Origin: Xanthomonas arboricola pv. juglandis
Lineage (GTDB): Bacteria; Pseudomonadota; Gammaproteobacteria; Xanthomonadales; Xanthomonadaceae
Direction of reading: 5' to 3'
Length of the DNA stretch: 64,000 nt
NCBI RefSeq assembly: GCF_001013475.1
Contig: NZ_JZEF01000001.1
Span: forward strand, 62,001-126,000
In this document: positions 28,116 through 38,351 of the stretch, in pieces
Numbering within the stretch: position 1 is the stretch's first letter
Layout: each line of letters starts with the position of its first letter
Position numbers and translations under genes: made by a program
The notes under the pieces: model-generated
Databases searched by the model: none
The model's input: only the letters and a program-made list of their open reading frames with translations
What the model was told of the DNA's origin: nothing

Positions 28116-28850
28116 ATGACCTCCATGAAGAGCATCGATCCTGCCGATCTGGAAGCGTTGTTCGATGCGGTGCCGGACGTGCTGTTCTTCGTCAAGGATC
28201 GCGAGGGCCGCTATACCCACGTCAACCAGACCATGCTGCGGCGCCTGGGCCTGAAATCGCGCAAGGAATTGATCGGCAAGCGCGTTGCCGAGGTCTATCC
28301 CAGCGGGCTGGGCGCCAACTACGCCAATCAGGACGAGCAGGTGCTGGCCGGGGAAGTGATCGACAACCTGCTGGAACTGCATCTATTCGCCAACCGCGAA
28401 CCGGGCTGGTGCCTGACCTGCAAACGTCCGCTGCTGGTCGATGGCAAGGTGCAGGGCATCATCGGCATCTCGCGCGATCTGGGGCCGCAGGACGGGCATG
28501 AATCGCAGTACGAAAAACTGCGGCTCGCGCTGGCGTACCTCAACGCCAACTACGCGCAGAACGTGCGCATGCAGGCGCTGGTGGAGATCACCGGGTTTTC
28601 GATGTCCAAGCTGCAACGCTCGTTCCGCAAGGTATTCCAACTCACCCCGCAACAGGTGCTGGCCAAGCTACGCCTGCAGATGGCGATGCATCTGCTGCAC
28701 GGAAACAAGAGCCTCACCGAAATCGGGCATGCCTGCGGTTTCAGCGATCAGAGCGCCTTCGCACGGCAGTTCAAGCTGGCGGTCGGCATGACGCCACGCG
28801 AGTACCGCGCGCTGGCGAACGCGGCGCAGTTTCCTGCCGAACCGGCTTAG
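28116..28850 (+). CDS. PAS-AraC transcriptional regulator
   Basis: A 244-residue regulator with an N-terminal PAS sensor (residues 10-125; ALFDAVPDVLFFVKDREGRY, HVNQTMLRRLGLKSRKELIGK) and a C-terminal AraC/XylS double helix-turn-helix (MQALVEITGFSMSKLQRSFRK; LTEIGHACGFSDQSAFARQFK; VGMTPREYRA). It lacks a sugar-binding cupin, so it would respond to a small ligand or redox cue through PAS. Its targets are not evident; no gene is co-oriented within 1 kb downstream. A short hairpin (CTGAGCA/TGCTCAG, 28856-28876) follows the stop. Confidence 0.88.
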   Translation: MTSMKSIDPADLEALFDAVPDVLFFVKDREGRYTHVNQTMLRRLGLKSRKELIGKRVAEVYPSGLGANYANQDEQVLAGEVIDNLLELHLFANREPGWCLTCKRPLLVDGKVQGIIGISRDLGPQDGHESQYEKLRLALAYLNANYAQNVRMQALVEITGFSMSKLQRSFRKVFQLTPQQVLAKLRLQMAMHLLHGNKSLTEIGHACGFSDQSAFARQFKLAVGMTPREYRALANAAQFPAEPA

Positions 28851-28995
28851 CGCGCCTGAGCAAGACGACTGCTCAGTAGCTGAGTTAGCCGAGCACGGCT
28901 CTTCTGTAATGCTTGCGGGGAACTGCGTGAATCCATCGGGATTCCGGGTTGCATCCTCGTTTGGTAGATGCAGTCAAAAGCCTGGTTCGTCGAGT

Positions 28996-29102
28996 GTGCG
29001 GCGCCCTCACCGCTTGCGTGATACGCCGTGAATCCATCCGTGGAGGCTCGGTGGCGGCATCCATGCCGCCACACGGTCCCGCAAGCGGCGAGGGCACCGC
29101 AC
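28996..29102 (+). repeat. Palindromic repeat, type A (about 105 bp)
   Basis: The ends are inverted repeats: GCGGCGCCCTCACCGCTTGC at the left, against the complement GCGGTGCCCTCGCCGCTTGC of the right end. In the middle sits a perfect hairpin GTGGCGGCAT-CC-ATGCCGCCAC (29051-29072). Similarity to the locus at 44.9 kb continues beyond the right end to about 29142 (the flank containing GAAAGCTTGTTGCTC). Confidence 0.75.
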
Positions 29103-29302
29103 CAGACAGTTGGTCGGCTGTTTTCCTGAAAGCTTGTTGCTCAGCCTGGGCAGAAGAGAAGTTGGTCGATCACGTGTTGAAGCCTGTCGACTATTTCGCT
29201 TGCAATGGGAAGGCGGTAAGAAGCCAGTCGGACCAATAGTGATCCGCACGACGCACCGCAGGCTCTTGCTTGCAAACGTGCACACCGATTCTCTTGACGC
29301 GT

Positions 29303-29404
29303 CCTTGCCCGTCCACCGTCGCGGGACCTTACGCGGCATGGATGCCGCGTAAGAGCCTACATGGACGTACTTGCGGCGTGTCCTGCGATGTTGGGCGGGC
29401 AAGG
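29303..29404 (+). repeat. Palindromic repeat, type B (102 bp)
   Basis: The 25-bp ends (29303-29327 and 29380-29404; consensus CCTTGCCCG..CACC.TCGC.GGAC) are imperfect inverted repeats. An inner perfect hairpin has 11-bp arms TTACGCGGCAT / ATGCCGCGTAA (29329-29352). A nearly identical copy lies inverted at 44670-44782. Confidence 0.8.
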
Positions 29405-29617
29405 GCCTTGCAGCCAAACCGCAGCCCGCCGCTCTACTGCCGATCTGGCCGCGCGCGCCGACACCCCAAAGACACGACCGCGCAACAACGTATAGATAGC
29501 CGGATTCCAAATCGCAGCGTGGTCTATTAGACGCTGCCAAAAGACTGGTTAAAGGTTGGCCGTTGCAGAGGATGCGCTGGTTTTCCGTAGAGGATGAATC
29601 GCTGCCCGCATCAACGA

Positions 29618-29652
29618 CTTGGGCGCGAACGACGTAGTCGTTCGCGCCCAAG
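29618..29652 (-). terminator. Terminator hairpin downstream of katE
   Basis: A perfect 16-bp stem (CTTGGGCGCGAACGAC / GTCGTTCGCGCCCAAG) with a 3-base loop, 24 bases beyond the katE stop. It lacks a T-run but is very stable. Confidence 0.7.
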
Positions 29653-29676
29653 CCTGTGCAGCCCATGCGGATGCAG

Positions 29677-31785
29677 TTACGCCAACATGCGCACCTTCGG
29701 TTCGCGTGCCCACTGGCGGGTCTTGGCGGCAGTGATGAATGCCTTGGTATCTGCCGCCGCGATCACGCCCGCGTCCTTGCCGACATTGCCGGCCTTCAGC
29801 AGCAGCTGCGCGCCATCGTCGAAGGCGATTGCCTTCAGATGCGCCCACGCATTGCTGACGAAATCCAGCGCCGCCGATTCACGTGTCAGCGCCTTGGCAG
29901 CTTCCGACGACAACACCACCGCCACCGCATCGAACACCACCGAAGGCGTGCCGGCCAATTGACCATCGGCAGCCAGTTGCTTGCCGTCGCTGAGCTTGGC
30001 GCCACCCAGTTTCGGCGCAACGATCTTGACTGTGGCACCGGCGGCTTCGGCGGCCTTGCGCACCGCCTTGATCGTCGCTGCATCGGAGCCGTCGTGAATC
30101 AGGATGCCGACCGTGCGGCCCTGCAAGGTGTCCTTCATCTTGCCGATCAGCTGCAAGGCGGGCGACAGCGGCATGTCGCTCGGTGCGACCGCAGCCGGTG
30201 GTGCCGGCGGCAACGCGGTCATGCCCATGCCATCGGCCACACGCTGCGCCAGCGTCGGGTCGATGTGACGCAGGTGGCCGACGATGGCTTCGCGCACGTG
30301 CGCGGTCTCCACCTTGGACAACTCGAACACCAGCGCCGATGCCATATGCGCCTGTTCCGGTGCGGTCTGGCTGCGGAAGAACATGCGTGCCTGGCTGTAG
30401 TGATCGGCAAAACTTGCTGCGCGTACGCGGCCCTTGGCACCATCTTCGGCCGGTGTTGCGTGGCTGGGGAATCCACGCAGCGCCTCACGCGGCGCATCGG
30501 CCTGCAACGAGCTGGGCTCGTAGGCGACACGGCCCTTGGGGACGCCCATCTGCATATGGCCGTCGCGCTGGTTGTTGGCGAACGGGCACTTGGGCGCATT
30601 GACCGGGATCTGGTGGAAGTTCGGTCCACCCAGGCGGCTCAGCTGCGTGTCCAGATACGAGAACAGGCGGCCCTGCAGCAGCGGATCGTTGCTGAAGTCG
30701 ATGCCGGGAACGATGTTGGCCGGGCAGTACGCCACCTGCTCGGTCTCTGCAAAGAAGTTGTCCGGCCAGCGGTCGAGCACCATGCGGCCGACGATCTGCA
30801 GCGGCACCAGTTCTTCCGGAATGACCTTGGTCGAATCCAGGTGATCGAACGGGAATGCATCGGCTTCCGCCTCGGTGAACAGCTGCACGCCCAGCTCCCA
30901 CTCGGGGAAGTCGCCGCTCTGGATCGATTCAAACAGATCGCGACGATGGAAGTCCTGGTCAGCGCCAGCGATCTTCACCGCCTCGTCCCAGATCGTGGAC
31001 TGCAGGCCGAGCTTGGGGCGCCAATGGAACTTGACGAAGGTGCTGTCGCCATTTCCATTGAGGAAACGGAAGCTGTGGATGCCGAAGCCTTCGATCATGC
31101 GCAGCGAGCGCGGAATGGTGCGGTCGCTCATCGCCCACATGATCATGTGCATCGATTCGGGGCTCAGCGAGATGAAATCCCAGAAGGTGTCGTGCGCACT
31201 GGCGGCCTGCGGGAAACCGCGGTCCGGTTCCATCTTCACCGAGTGGATCAGGTCGGGGAACTTCATCGCGTCCTGGATGAAGAACACCGGGATGTTGTTG
31301 CCCACCAGATCCCAGTTGCCTTCCTTGGTGTAGAACTTCACCGCAAACCCGCGCACGTCGCGCGGCGTGTCCACCGAGCCGGCGCCACCGGCGACGGTGG
31401 AAAAGCGCGTGAATAGCGGGGTCTTTTCGCCGACTTCGGTGAAGATCTTGGCGGTGGTGTACTGGCTCAAGGACTTGGTCAGCTCGAAATAGCCATGCGC
31501 CGCGCTTCCTCGCGCATGCACGATGCGCTCGGGGATGCGCTCGTGATCGAAGTGGGTGATCTTCTCGCGCAGGATGAAGTCTTCCAGCAGCGTCGGCCCG
31601 CGCGGCGTGGCGCGCAGCGAATTCTGGTTGTCGCCAACCGGAATGCCCTGGTTGGTGGTCAGCTGCGGATGCGTGCCGCCGGCCTTCTGATGCAGTTCAT
31701 CGCCCGCACCGCGCAACGTGTCGGGAGTTGCGCTGGCGGCAGCGGTGGACGGAAGTTGCGCGGACTTGCTGGGGGACTTGGGCAT
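29677..31785 (-). CDS. katE: Large-subunit monofunctional catalase (HPII/KatE type)
   Basis: A 702-residue haem catalase converting hydrogen peroxide to water and oxygen. The active-site His block is [20 protein letters not shown], and haem-pocket and distal motifs include [23 protein letters not shown] and [16 protein letters not shown]. The proximal Tyr lies in [16 protein letters not shown]. The extra C-terminal flavodoxin/DJ-1-like domain of large catalases occupies about residues 545-690 ([22 protein letters not shown]). The N-terminal 30 residues are Ser/Ala/Thr-rich and not signal-like. It is probably important in the oxidative burst during infection. It is followed by a hairpin at 29618-29652. 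Confidence 0.96.
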   Translation of the reverse strand: MPKSPSKSAQLPSTAAASATPDTLRGAGDELHQKAGGTHPQLTTNQGIPVGDNQNSLRATPRGPTLLEDFILREKITHFDHERIPERIVHARGSAAHGYFELTKSLSQYTTAKIFTEVGEKTPLFTRFSTVAGGAGSVDTPRDVRGFAVKFYTKEGNWDLVGNNIPVFFIQDAMKFPDLIHSVKMEPDRGFPQAASAHDTFWDFISLSPESMHMIMWAMSDRTIPRSLRMIEGFGIHSFRFLNGNGDSTFVKFHWRPKLGLQSTIWDEAVKIAGADQDFHRRDLFESIQSGDFPEWELGVQLFTEAEADAFPFDHLDSTKVIPEELVPLQIVGRMVLDRWPDNFFAETEQVAYCPANIVPGIDFSNDPLLQGRLFSYLDTQLSRLGGPNFHQIPVNAPKCPFANNQRDGHMQMGVPKGRVAYEPSSLQADAPREALRGFPSHATPAEDGAKGRVRAASFADHYSQARMFFRSQTAPEQAHMASALVFELSKVETAHVREAIVGHLRHIDPTLAQRVADGMGMTALPPAPPAAVAPSDMPLSPALQLIGKMKDTLQGRTVGILIHDGSDAATIKAVRKAAEAAGATVKIVAPKLGGAKLSDGKQLAADGQLAGTPSVVFDAVAVVLSSEAAKALTRESAALDFVSNAWAHLKAIAFDDGAQLLLKAGNVGKDAGVIAAADTKAFITAAKTRQWAREPKVRMLA

Positions 31786-31991
31786 GGGACTCCACTCTGG
31801 CGGGCTTGAAAATGCGGGCTGGTCCGCCGAGCCTGGGAGTGGCGCTGTTAAGTACGCGTGTCTGCATGCGAACGAATACTCACATGCCGCCAGAAACTTG
31901 CGCTGGGTCGCGGCTGCCTGATGTGTCTGTCACGCAATGCACTGACGCAAGGTCTGCATCTCAAGCAGCGAACGCAACCGTTGCCGGCTGA

Positions 31992-32846
31992 CTACAGTAG
32001 ATCCAGCGGCTGCTTGCGGGTCGGGGGCGGAAACGCACGGTCCAGTTCGGCAAGGTCCTGCGCCTCCAGTTGCAGCGTGCACGCCGCTGCATTCGCGCGC
32101 ACGTGCGCAGGCGTTCCCGATTCGGGAATGGCAATGACCTGGCCGCTGCGGATCGCCCACGCCAGTGCCACGGCAGTGGCGGCCACGCCGCGTCGCTCGC
32201 CGATCGCGTGCAGCACCGGATGATCCAGCAATGCGCGGCTGCCCAGCGGCGAGTACGCCATCACCGTCACCTGATGCTGCGCGCACCACGGCAGCAGGTC
32301 GAACTCGATGCCACGGCTACCGGCGTGATACAGCACCTGATTGACCAGGCAGTGTTGCCCGCCATCGATGCGCCACAGGTCCTGCAGATCGTCCACATCG
32401 AAGTTCGACACGCCCCACTCGCGGATCTTGCCGGCATCGCGCAGGGCCTCGAAGGCATCGACCACTTCGCGCAGATCGCTGCCGCCGCGCCAGTGCAACA
32501 GATACAGATCCAGTGTGCGCACGCCAAGCCGCTGCAGGCTGGCCTCGCAGGCACGCGCGATGCCGCGCGCGCTGGCATTGCTCGGCAGGACCTTCGATAC
32601 CAGATAAGGCCGCTGCACGTCATCCATGGCCTGGCCGATCAGTTGCTCCGACCGCCCATTGCCATACATCTCTGCGGTGTCGATCAAGCGCATGCCCAAT
32701 TGCTGGCCTGTCTGCAGCGCCTCGATCTCCTGCTGCGGCGCGTGTCGCCCCTGGCCCAGATTCCACGAGCCGAGCCCGAGTGCCGGCACACTGCGCCCGT
32801 TGCGCAGGCGCACCGTGGGGCAGGGGGATGAGGTGGGGACGGACAT
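31992..32846 (-). CDS. Aldo/keto reductase
   Basis: A 284-residue NADPH-dependent TIM-barrel oxidoreductase. The catalytic tetrad residues are visible: Asp and Tyr in IDTAEMYGNGRSEQLIG, Lys in LVSKVLPSNA and His in LYLLHWRGG. The cofactor-binding end reads VIAIPESGTPAHVRANAAA. It resembles the DkgA-like or YeaE-like group of cytosolic carbonyl reductases. It lies 22 bases before the esterase gene's stop on the same strand, so the two may be co-transcribed. The substrate is unknown. Confidence 0.9.
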   Translation of the reverse strand: MSVPTSSPCPTVRLRNGRSVPALGLGSWNLGQGRHAPQQEIEALQTGQQLGMRLIDTAEMYGNGRSEQLIGQAMDDVQRPYLVSKVLPSNASARGIARACEASLQRLGVRTLDLYLLHWRGGSDLREVVDAFEALRDAGKIREWGVSNFDVDDLQDLWRIDGGQHCLVNQVLYHAGSRGIEFDLLPWCAQHQVTVMAYSPLGSRALLDHPVLHAIGERRGVAATAVALAWAIRSGQVIAIPESGTPAHVRANAAACTLQLEAQDLAELDRAFPPPTRKQPLDLL

Positions 32847-32868
32847 GGGTGGCTCCTGGACGATGCGA

Positions 32869-34557
32869 TCAATGCGAGGGTGACTGTGCCGGCGTTGCTG
32901 CCGCGTGCGGCAGCGTTAGCGTTGCCTGTGCATCCCAGAACGCGCAGCGATGCCGCTGCGCGAAGTCGGGCGTTGCGCCGATCCTGCCGGGCGACAGCGT
33001 CAACGGAGCGTCGCCATCGAAGCGCGGCCATTGCGGACGGCCAGCCCCATTGGGGTCGCCGGTGCGCGCAAATGCGCCCCAGTAATCCTGCAGCGTGTCG
33101 GCGAAGGCCTGCTGCGCCGGAGTGAACGTCGGTTTGCCACTGAGCACCCACGGGCGCTGAAACAGATACACCAGCTCGGATGCGTGATACGCGCCCAACG
33201 GATGCGAGAGCGGCAGGCGCAACAGGCCGTATGGCGCCTGCGGGTCGTCGAATTCGTACGCATACACCGGCGCGTGGGTGCGCAAGGCCTGGCCCAGCCG
33301 ACGTGTCGGGCAGGCGAATCCGCCATCGGTGACGATGTCGGCGAATGCATCCCAGCGCGATTGCGCGGCAACGTCCGCGTAGCGCGCCAGGATCGCTGCG
33401 GGGTCGGCATGCATGCGCTTGAGGCGCGCCTCATAGCCGCTGCGCAGGTTGAGCTTGCCGATGTAGGACAGCAACTGCGCAAACAGCCGCCCTTCGTTGC
33501 GGTTGGTGCCGATCAGCACCGGTACCTGCGCATGTTGCAGGTTGCCGATCGCCTCGGCGGGCGGCAACGGCAAGACCTCGCCGCCGGACATCGGCGCCCA
33601 CGCGTCGCTGCCGGTCAAACCACGTCGCTGCGGTTTGGCGTCGGCCACGGTGTCGGCAGGCAGTGCGCGCAGGCATGCGGCAACATCGCTTGCGCGCTCG
33701 CAGCCAAGCGTCTGCGCCATGCGTGCACCGCCGCGCTCGGCCTCGGCGCGCGGCAGGCTGGAATCGCTGGCCAGGCAACTGCCGCTTTGCAGGATTGCGC
33801 GTTGGAACAGACCGGCCGCGCCCGGGGAGGCGAGTTGATAGCAGATGCTCCAGGCACCGGCCGATTCGCCGAACACGGTGACGTTGTGCGCATCGCCACC
33901 GAAGGCGGCGATATTGCGCCTGACCCAGCGCAACGCAGCCTGCTGATCCTGCAAGGCATACGCGCCTTCGCCTTCGCCGCGCAGCGCCGGATGCGCAAAG
34001 AAACCGAACACCCCCAGCCGATAATTGGGCGCCACCACGATGACGTTCTGCCGCGCCGCCAACCCACTCAGGTCGTAGTCGACATTGCTGCCCAGCTCCA
34101 GCGCGCCACCGTAAATCCACACCATCACTGCGCGCGGATGCGCCGGCGCGGGGCCGGGCGGCGCATAGACGTTGAGGGTGAGGCAATCCTCGGAGACCTG
34201 CTTCTGCCCGAAGCGATAACGCGGCAGGCACGCCGGCCCGGCCTGGGTGGCAGCGCGGACTCCCGTCCAGGCTGGCGCCGCCTGCGGCGCGCGAAAGCGC
34301 AAAGCGCCCACCGGCGGCGCGGCGAACGGCACGCCCAAAAACACCCGCCCCTGCGCACCGGCAACACCGCGGATCGCACCGGCATCGGTCTGCACCACCT
34401 CGGCCTGCGCATCGGCCGCATGCACCAGTGCCGGCACCTCGCCAGGGCGGCGTGGCGCGCAGGCGGTCAGCGTGCAAGCCGCCAGCAGGAGGATGCCGAT
34501 GTGTTTCAGTTGAAGCATGCGCAGGTCTGCCATGTGCGTGAGGACGTCGGTCATCAT
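32869..34557 (-). CDS. Type-B carboxylesterase, probable lipoprotein
   Basis: A carboxylesterase/lipase-family hydrolase of about 562 residues. The N-terminus carries a lipoprotein-like signal (IGILLLAACTLTAC with Cys as the lipidated residue). Catalytic and structural signatures are LGVPFAAPPVGALRF, SEDCLTLNVYAP, the oxyanion region VWIYGGALELGS, the nucleophile elbow VFGESAGAWS, and a His near SHPLGAYHASEL. The start is uncertain: 34557 has AAAGAG just upstream, while 34533 and 34518 are alternatives closer to the signal sequence. Substrates could be plant esters or xenobiotics. Confidence 0.88.
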   Translation of the reverse strand: MMTDVLTHMADLRMLQLKHIGILLLAACTLTACAPRRPGEVPALVHAADAQAEVVQTDAGAIRGVAGAQGRVFLGVPFAAPPVGALRFRAPQAAPAWTGVRAATQAGPACLPRYRFGQKQVSEDCLTLNVYAPPGPAPAHPRAVMVWIYGGALELGSNVDYDLSGLAARQNVIVVAPNYRLGVFGFFAHPALRGEGEGAYALQDQQAALRWVRRNIAAFGGDAHNVTVFGESAGAWSICYQLASPGAAGLFQRAILQSGSCLASDSSLPRAEAERGGARMAQTLGCERASDVAACLRALPADTVADAKPQRRGLTGSDAWAPMSGGEVLPLPPAEAIGNLQHAQVPVLIGTNRNEGRLFAQLLSYIGKLNLRSGYEARLKRMHADPAAILARYADVAAQSRWDAFADIVTDGGFACPTRRLGQALRTHAPVYAYEFDDPQAPYGLLRLPLSHPLGAYHASELVYLFQRPWVLSGKPTFTPAQQAFADTLQDYWGAFARTGDPNGAGRPQWPRFDGDAPLTLSPGRIGATPDFAQRHRCAFWDAQATLTLPHAAATPAQSPSH

Positions 34558-34890
34558 CTCTTTCGCACGTGTAGGGCAGGCAAACGTGTGGTTGGCAGGC
34601 ACCCGCATGCGATGGCCGGGCACACGCGTCGCTGGGGAGTGAGCGGGTATCGCTGCCTGCGGCGCATGTGCAGCTTCCGGCGCAGTTGGCCTGCCGGAAC
34701 TGTCGATGCATCCGCCGGCGAGGCGCAGATGGCATCGCTGTCGCCTGGTCGAGTGCGATGCTGCGATGAGCGCAGCACGCGCTGGAGGGCAATCTTTCAC
34801 CGCTGCCCATGAAGCGCCGCCCATCGCCCCGGCTGTGACAAACGCAAAACCTGTGGCGGCGGCAGCGCCGGCCTGGCCCGGCACGGCAAC
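34558..34890. other. Intergenic region between gcvP terminator and esterase start
   Basis: About 330 bases without a gene. It should hold the minus-strand promoter of the esterase gene. No element is clear enough to mark. Confidence 0.35.
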
Positions 34891-34920
34891 AAAAAACCCA
34901 GCCGTGTGACCGGCTGGGTT
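34891..34920 (-). terminator. Rho-independent terminator of gcvP
   Basis: On the minus strand, AACCCAGCCG pairs with CGGCTGGGTT around GTCACA and is followed by a run of six T. A T-run also flanks the plus-strand side (34925-34930), so it could act in both directions. Confidence 0.93.
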
Positions 34921-34946
34921 CCGTCTTTTTTACCCGGTGGTGGCGC

Positions 34947-37880
34947 TTACGCCTCCACGTCGTCCTTGTACGCGTCTACCGGGATGCAGGCGCACATCAC
35001 GTTCTTGTCGCCGTAGACGTTGTCCACGCGCGCCACCGGCGGCCAGTACTTCTGCTGCTTGAGGCCCGGCAGCGGGAAGGCGGCCAGTTCGCGCGGGTAG
35101 GCGTGGGTCCACTCGCTGGCCGATACCTGGGTGGCGGTATGCGGGGCGTGCTTGAGCGGGTTGTCGTCGCGGTCCAGGCGGCCGTCTTCGATGGCGCGGA
35201 TCTCTTCGCGGATCTGGATCATCGCGTCGATGAAGCGGTCCAGTTCGTGCTGGGATTCGCTTTCGGTCGGTTCCACCATCAAGGTGCCGGCGACCGGGAA
35301 GCTCAACGTCGGTGCGTGGAAGCCGAAGTCGATCAGACGCTTGGCGATGTCTTCGGCACCGATGCCGCTGGTCTTTTCCAGCGGGCGGATGTCGAGGATG
35401 CACTCGTGCGCCACCAGGCCGTTGCGGCCGGTGTACAGCGTCTTGTAGTGCGGCGCCAAGCGCTTGGCGATGTAGTTGGCATTGAGCAGGGCCACCTGGG
35501 TCGCCTTGCGCAGGCCGCCGCTGCCCATCATGGTCACGTACATCCAGCTGATCGGCAGGATCGAGGCCGAGCCGTAGGCCGCCGCGCTGACCATGCCGCC
35601 GATGCGCGAGGAGTGTCCACTCCCGCTTTCGGAGTTGAGTCCGCCGCCATGGATGGCGGCAGTTTGACCTTCGCCGGCATGGATGCCGGCACGAGGCAGG
35701 TATGGCGCCAGGTGCGACTTCACCGCGCATGGGCCCACACCCGGGCCGCCGCCGCCATGCGGAATGCAGAAGGTCTTGTGCAGGTTCAGATGCGACACGT
35801 CCGAGCCCCACTTGCCGGGCTTGGCCACGCCGACCAGGGCATTCATGTTGGCGCCATCGGTATAGACCTGGCCGCCATGCGCATGCACGGCTTCGCAGAT
35901 CGCCACCACGTCCTCTTCGAACACGCCGTGGGTGGATGGGTAAGTGATCATCAACGCAGCCAGGCGCTCGGAGTACTTTTCCGCCTTGGCGCGGATGTCG
36001 TCGACATCGACATTGCCGTTGGCATCGCACTTGGTCACCACCACGGTCATGCCGCACATCTGCGCCGAGGCCGGGTTGGTGCCGTGGGCGGATTCGGGAA
36101 TCAGGCAGATGTCGCGATGCGCTTCCCCGCGTGCGCGGTGATAGGCGCGGATCGCCAGCAGGCCAGCGTATTCGCCCTGCGCGCCGGAATTGGGCTGCAG
36201 GCTGACCGCGTCGTAGCCGGTGCATTCGACCAGCATCGCTTCCAGCTCGTCGATCAGCTGCGCGTAGCCGGCCGACTGCTCGGCCGGCGCCAGCGGATGG
36301 ATCGCACCGAACTCGGGCCAGGTCACCGGGATCATTTCGGCGGTGGCGTTGAGCTTCATGGTGCAGCTGCCCAGCGGGATCATGGTGCGATCCATCGCCA
36401 GATCCTTGTCGGCCAGCGAGCGCATGTAGCGCAGCAGTTCATGCTCGCTGTGGTGGGTGTTGAATACCGGGTGGGTCAGGAACGCGCTGTTGCGCAGCAG
36501 GCCCTGCGGCAATGCGTCGGCGGTGACGGCATCGAATGCGTCCACATCTGCCTGCGCGCCGAACAACCCGGCCAGTGCGACCACGTCGGCGCGCGTGCTG
36601 GTTTCATCCAGGCTGATGCCGACCGCTTCGCTGTCGATCGCGCGCAGGTTGATGCCGGCCGCACGCGCCTTGGCGTGGATGGCGTCGGCATCGATCGCCT
36701 TGACGTGCAGGGTGTCGAAGAAATGCTCGCCCACGGTGACGCCTGCGCTGCGCAGTGCGGCGGCCAGGATCGCAGCAAGACGATGCGTACGCCGTGCGAT
36801 GCGGGTCAGTCCCTCGGGGCCGTGGTAGACCGCGTACATCGAGGCCATCACCGCCAGCAGCACCTGCGCGGTGCAGATGTTGGAGGTGGCCTTCTCGCGG
36901 CGGATGTGTTGTTCGCGCGTCTGCAGGGTGAGGCGATAGGCCGGGTTGCCGGCGGCATCGATCGACACGCCGATCAACCGGCCCGGCATCGAGCGCTTGT
37001 AGGCGTCGCGGCAGGCCATGAACGCCGCATGCGGACCACCGAAGCCGAACGGCACGCCAAAGCGTTGCGAATTGCCGACCACGATATCCGCGCCCCATTC
37101 GCCGGGCGCGGCGATCAGGGTCAGTGCCAGCAGGTCGGTGGCCACCGCGACCAGGCCGCCTTGTGCGTGCACCGCATCGGCCAGCGCAGCGTGATCGCCG
37201 ATATGCCCGAAGCTGTCCGGGTACTGCAGCAGCACGCCGAAGCACTCGGCCTGCAAGGCTTCTTCCGGCGTGCCGACGCGCAGCACGATGCCCAGCGGCT
37301 CGGCGCGGGTGCGCAGCAGTTCCAGCGTCTGCGGGTGCACCGCGTCGTGCACGAAGAAGGTGTCCGACTTCGACTTGGCCGAACGCTTGGCCAGCGTCAT
37401 CGCCTCGGCTGCGGCAGTGGCTTCGTCCAACAGCGAGGCGTTGGCGATCTGCATGCCGGTGAGGTCGGCGCACAGGGTCTGGAAGTTGATCAGCGCTTCC
37501 ATCCGGCCCTGCGAAATCTCGGCCTGGTAGGGCGTGTAGGCGGTGTACCAGGCCGGGTTTTCCAGGATGTTGCGCAGGATCACCTTCGGCGTATGGGTGC
37601 CGTAATAGCCCTGGCCGATAAAGCTGCGCTGCACCTGGTTCTTGCTGGCAATGGCGCGGATCTTGGCCAGCGCCTCTTCTTCGGTGATCGCCTCGGGCAG
37701 CGCCAGCGCCGCTGGCGACTTGATGTTGCCGGGCACGATCGCATCGGTCATCGCATCCAGCGAGGCGTGGCCGACCACCTCCAGCATCTGTGCGATTTCT
37801 GCGTCGTTGGGGCCGATATGGCGTTCGACGAACGCACTGTGGTGTTCGAGGTCGCGCAAGGAAGACGTGGTCTGGGACAT
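34947..37880 (-). CDS. gcvP: Glycine dehydrogenase (decarboxylating), P-protein of the glycine cleavage system
   Basis: A 977-residue fused P-protein that decarboxylates glycine with PLP and transfers aminomethyl to the H-protein. The N-terminus has [17 protein letters not shown]. The PLP lysine lies in [22 protein letters not shown]. It has both the N-terminal homologous half ([19 protein letters not shown]) and the catalytic C-terminal half ([13 protein letters not shown]). After HLAPYLPR comes an unusual insert of about 20 residues ([20 protein letters not shown] and following) before [15 protein letters not shown]. This insert is encoded by palindromic repeat DNA. A glycine riboswitch lies upstream and a terminator follows. 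Confidence 0.95.
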   Translation of the reverse strand: MSQTTSSLRDLEHHSAFVERHIGPNDAEIAQMLEVVGHASLDAMTDAIVPGNIKSPAALALPEAITEEEALAKIRAIASKNQVQRSFIGQGYYGTHTPKVILRNILENPAWYTAYTPYQAEISQGRMEALINFQTLCADLTGMQIANASLLDEATAAAEAMTLAKRSAKSKSDTFFVHDAVHPQTLELLRTRAEPLGIVLRVGTPEEALQAECFGVLLQYPDSFGHIGDHAALADAVHAQGGLVAVATDLLALTLIAAPGEWGADIVVGNSQRFGVPFGFGGPHAAFMACRDAYKRSMPGRLIGVSIDAAGNPAYRLTLQTREQHIRREKATSNICTAQVLLAVMASMYAVYHGPEGLTRIARRTHRLAAILAAALRSAGVTVGEHFFDTLHVKAIDADAIHAKARAAGINLRAIDSEAVGISLDETSTRADVVALAGLFGAQADVDAFDAVTADALPQGLLRNSAFLTHPVFNTHHSEHELLRYMRSLADKDLAMDRTMIPLGSCTMKLNATAEMIPVTWPEFGAIHPLAPAEQSAGYAQLIDELEAMLVECTGYDAVSLQPNSGAQGEYAGLLAIRAYHRARGEAHRDICLIPESAHGTNPASAQMCGMTVVVTKCDANGNVDVDDIRAKAEKYSERLAALMITYPSTHGVFEEDVVAICEAVHAHGGQVYTDGANMNALVGVAKPGKWGSDVSHLNLHKTFCIPHGGGGPGVGPCAVKSHLAPYLPRAGIHAGEGQTAAIHGGGLNSESGSGHSSRIGGMVSAAAYGSASILPISWMYVTMMGSGGLRKATQVALLNANYIAKRLAPHYKTLYTGRNGLVAHECILDIRPLEKTSGIGAEDIAKRLIDFGFHAPTLSFPVAGTLMVEPTESESQHELDRFIDAMIQIREEIRAIEDGRLDRDDNPLKHAPHTATQVSASEWTHAYPRELAAFPLPGLKQQKYWPPVARVDNVYGDKNVMCACIPVDAYKDDVEA
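35605..35695. repeat. Palindromic repeat DNA inserted in frame within gcvP
   Basis: Three hairpins in a row: ACTCC/GGAGT (35619-35635), GCCGCCAT-GG-ATGGCGGC (35643-35660) and GCCGGCAT-GG-ATGCCGGC (35673-35690). The last two share the ATGGAT centre of the intergenic elements at 29 kb and 44.7 kb. The stretch keeps the frame open and adds about 20 residues relative to ordinary P-proteins as I recall them. Confidence 0.65.
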
Positions 37881-37985
37881 GGCGGGCATCCGGGGCAGGG
37901 GGCAGACGAATGGTCGACGGCCACCCGGCCGGAGTGACGCGCAGAGCGCATCACCTCCTGTCGCAGCGACAGTCTTCCTCGCGCC

Positions 37986-38087
37986 CCTCTGTCCTTTTGC
38001 CTGAGAGTTTAAGAGCGCGGCGTGGCGCTGGGCCTGCCTGCGTTCCGTGCCCCTTCGGCGCCGGCATCGGCCGGTCTCTCCAGAGTT
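37986..38087 (-). promoter_or_regulatory. Glycine riboswitch (single aptamer) upstream of gcvP
   Basis: Reading the minus strand, the conserved glycine aptamer landmarks occur in order: CTCTGGAGAGACC, GCCGAAGGGGCA, then CTCTCAGGCAAAAGGACAG. The outer CTCTG and CAGAG ends pair as P1. Only one aptamer is recognisable, not the common tandem pair. It lies about 105 bases before the gcvP start. Glycine would be expected to switch on cleavage-system expression. Confidence 0.92.
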
Positions 38088-38351
38088 GTACTGCGGATGG
38101 TATCGGGCCTGAGCGATTACGGGCTGTTGCGCCTTCGGCAGCGGCAGTGCCGCTTCTCCCACCGTGTTGCCGGGCGATTATAGCCTGCGTGCGCACCTGC
38201 CGGAGCGGTGGCAGGCAGGCCCATGCACTCGGATTTGCTTAACCTTGCAACGGCGAGCGCCTATCATCGACGCCCTTGTGCTCATCCCGACGCTGCCCCC
38301 AGGCCGGCGTCGGCGTGCGTCCCCCCGATGCACCACGTTTCGGACTCCTGC

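Larger units (their letters stand above)
28851..29617. other. Gene-free repeat island downstream of the AraC gene
   Basis: About 770 bases with no credible gene, occupied by two short palindromic elements (28996-29102 and 29303-29404) and spacer sequence. Parts recur in inverted orientation at 44.67-45.02 kb. The remaining stretches (for example 29150-29300 and 29410-29600) show nothing recognisable. Confidence 0.6.
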
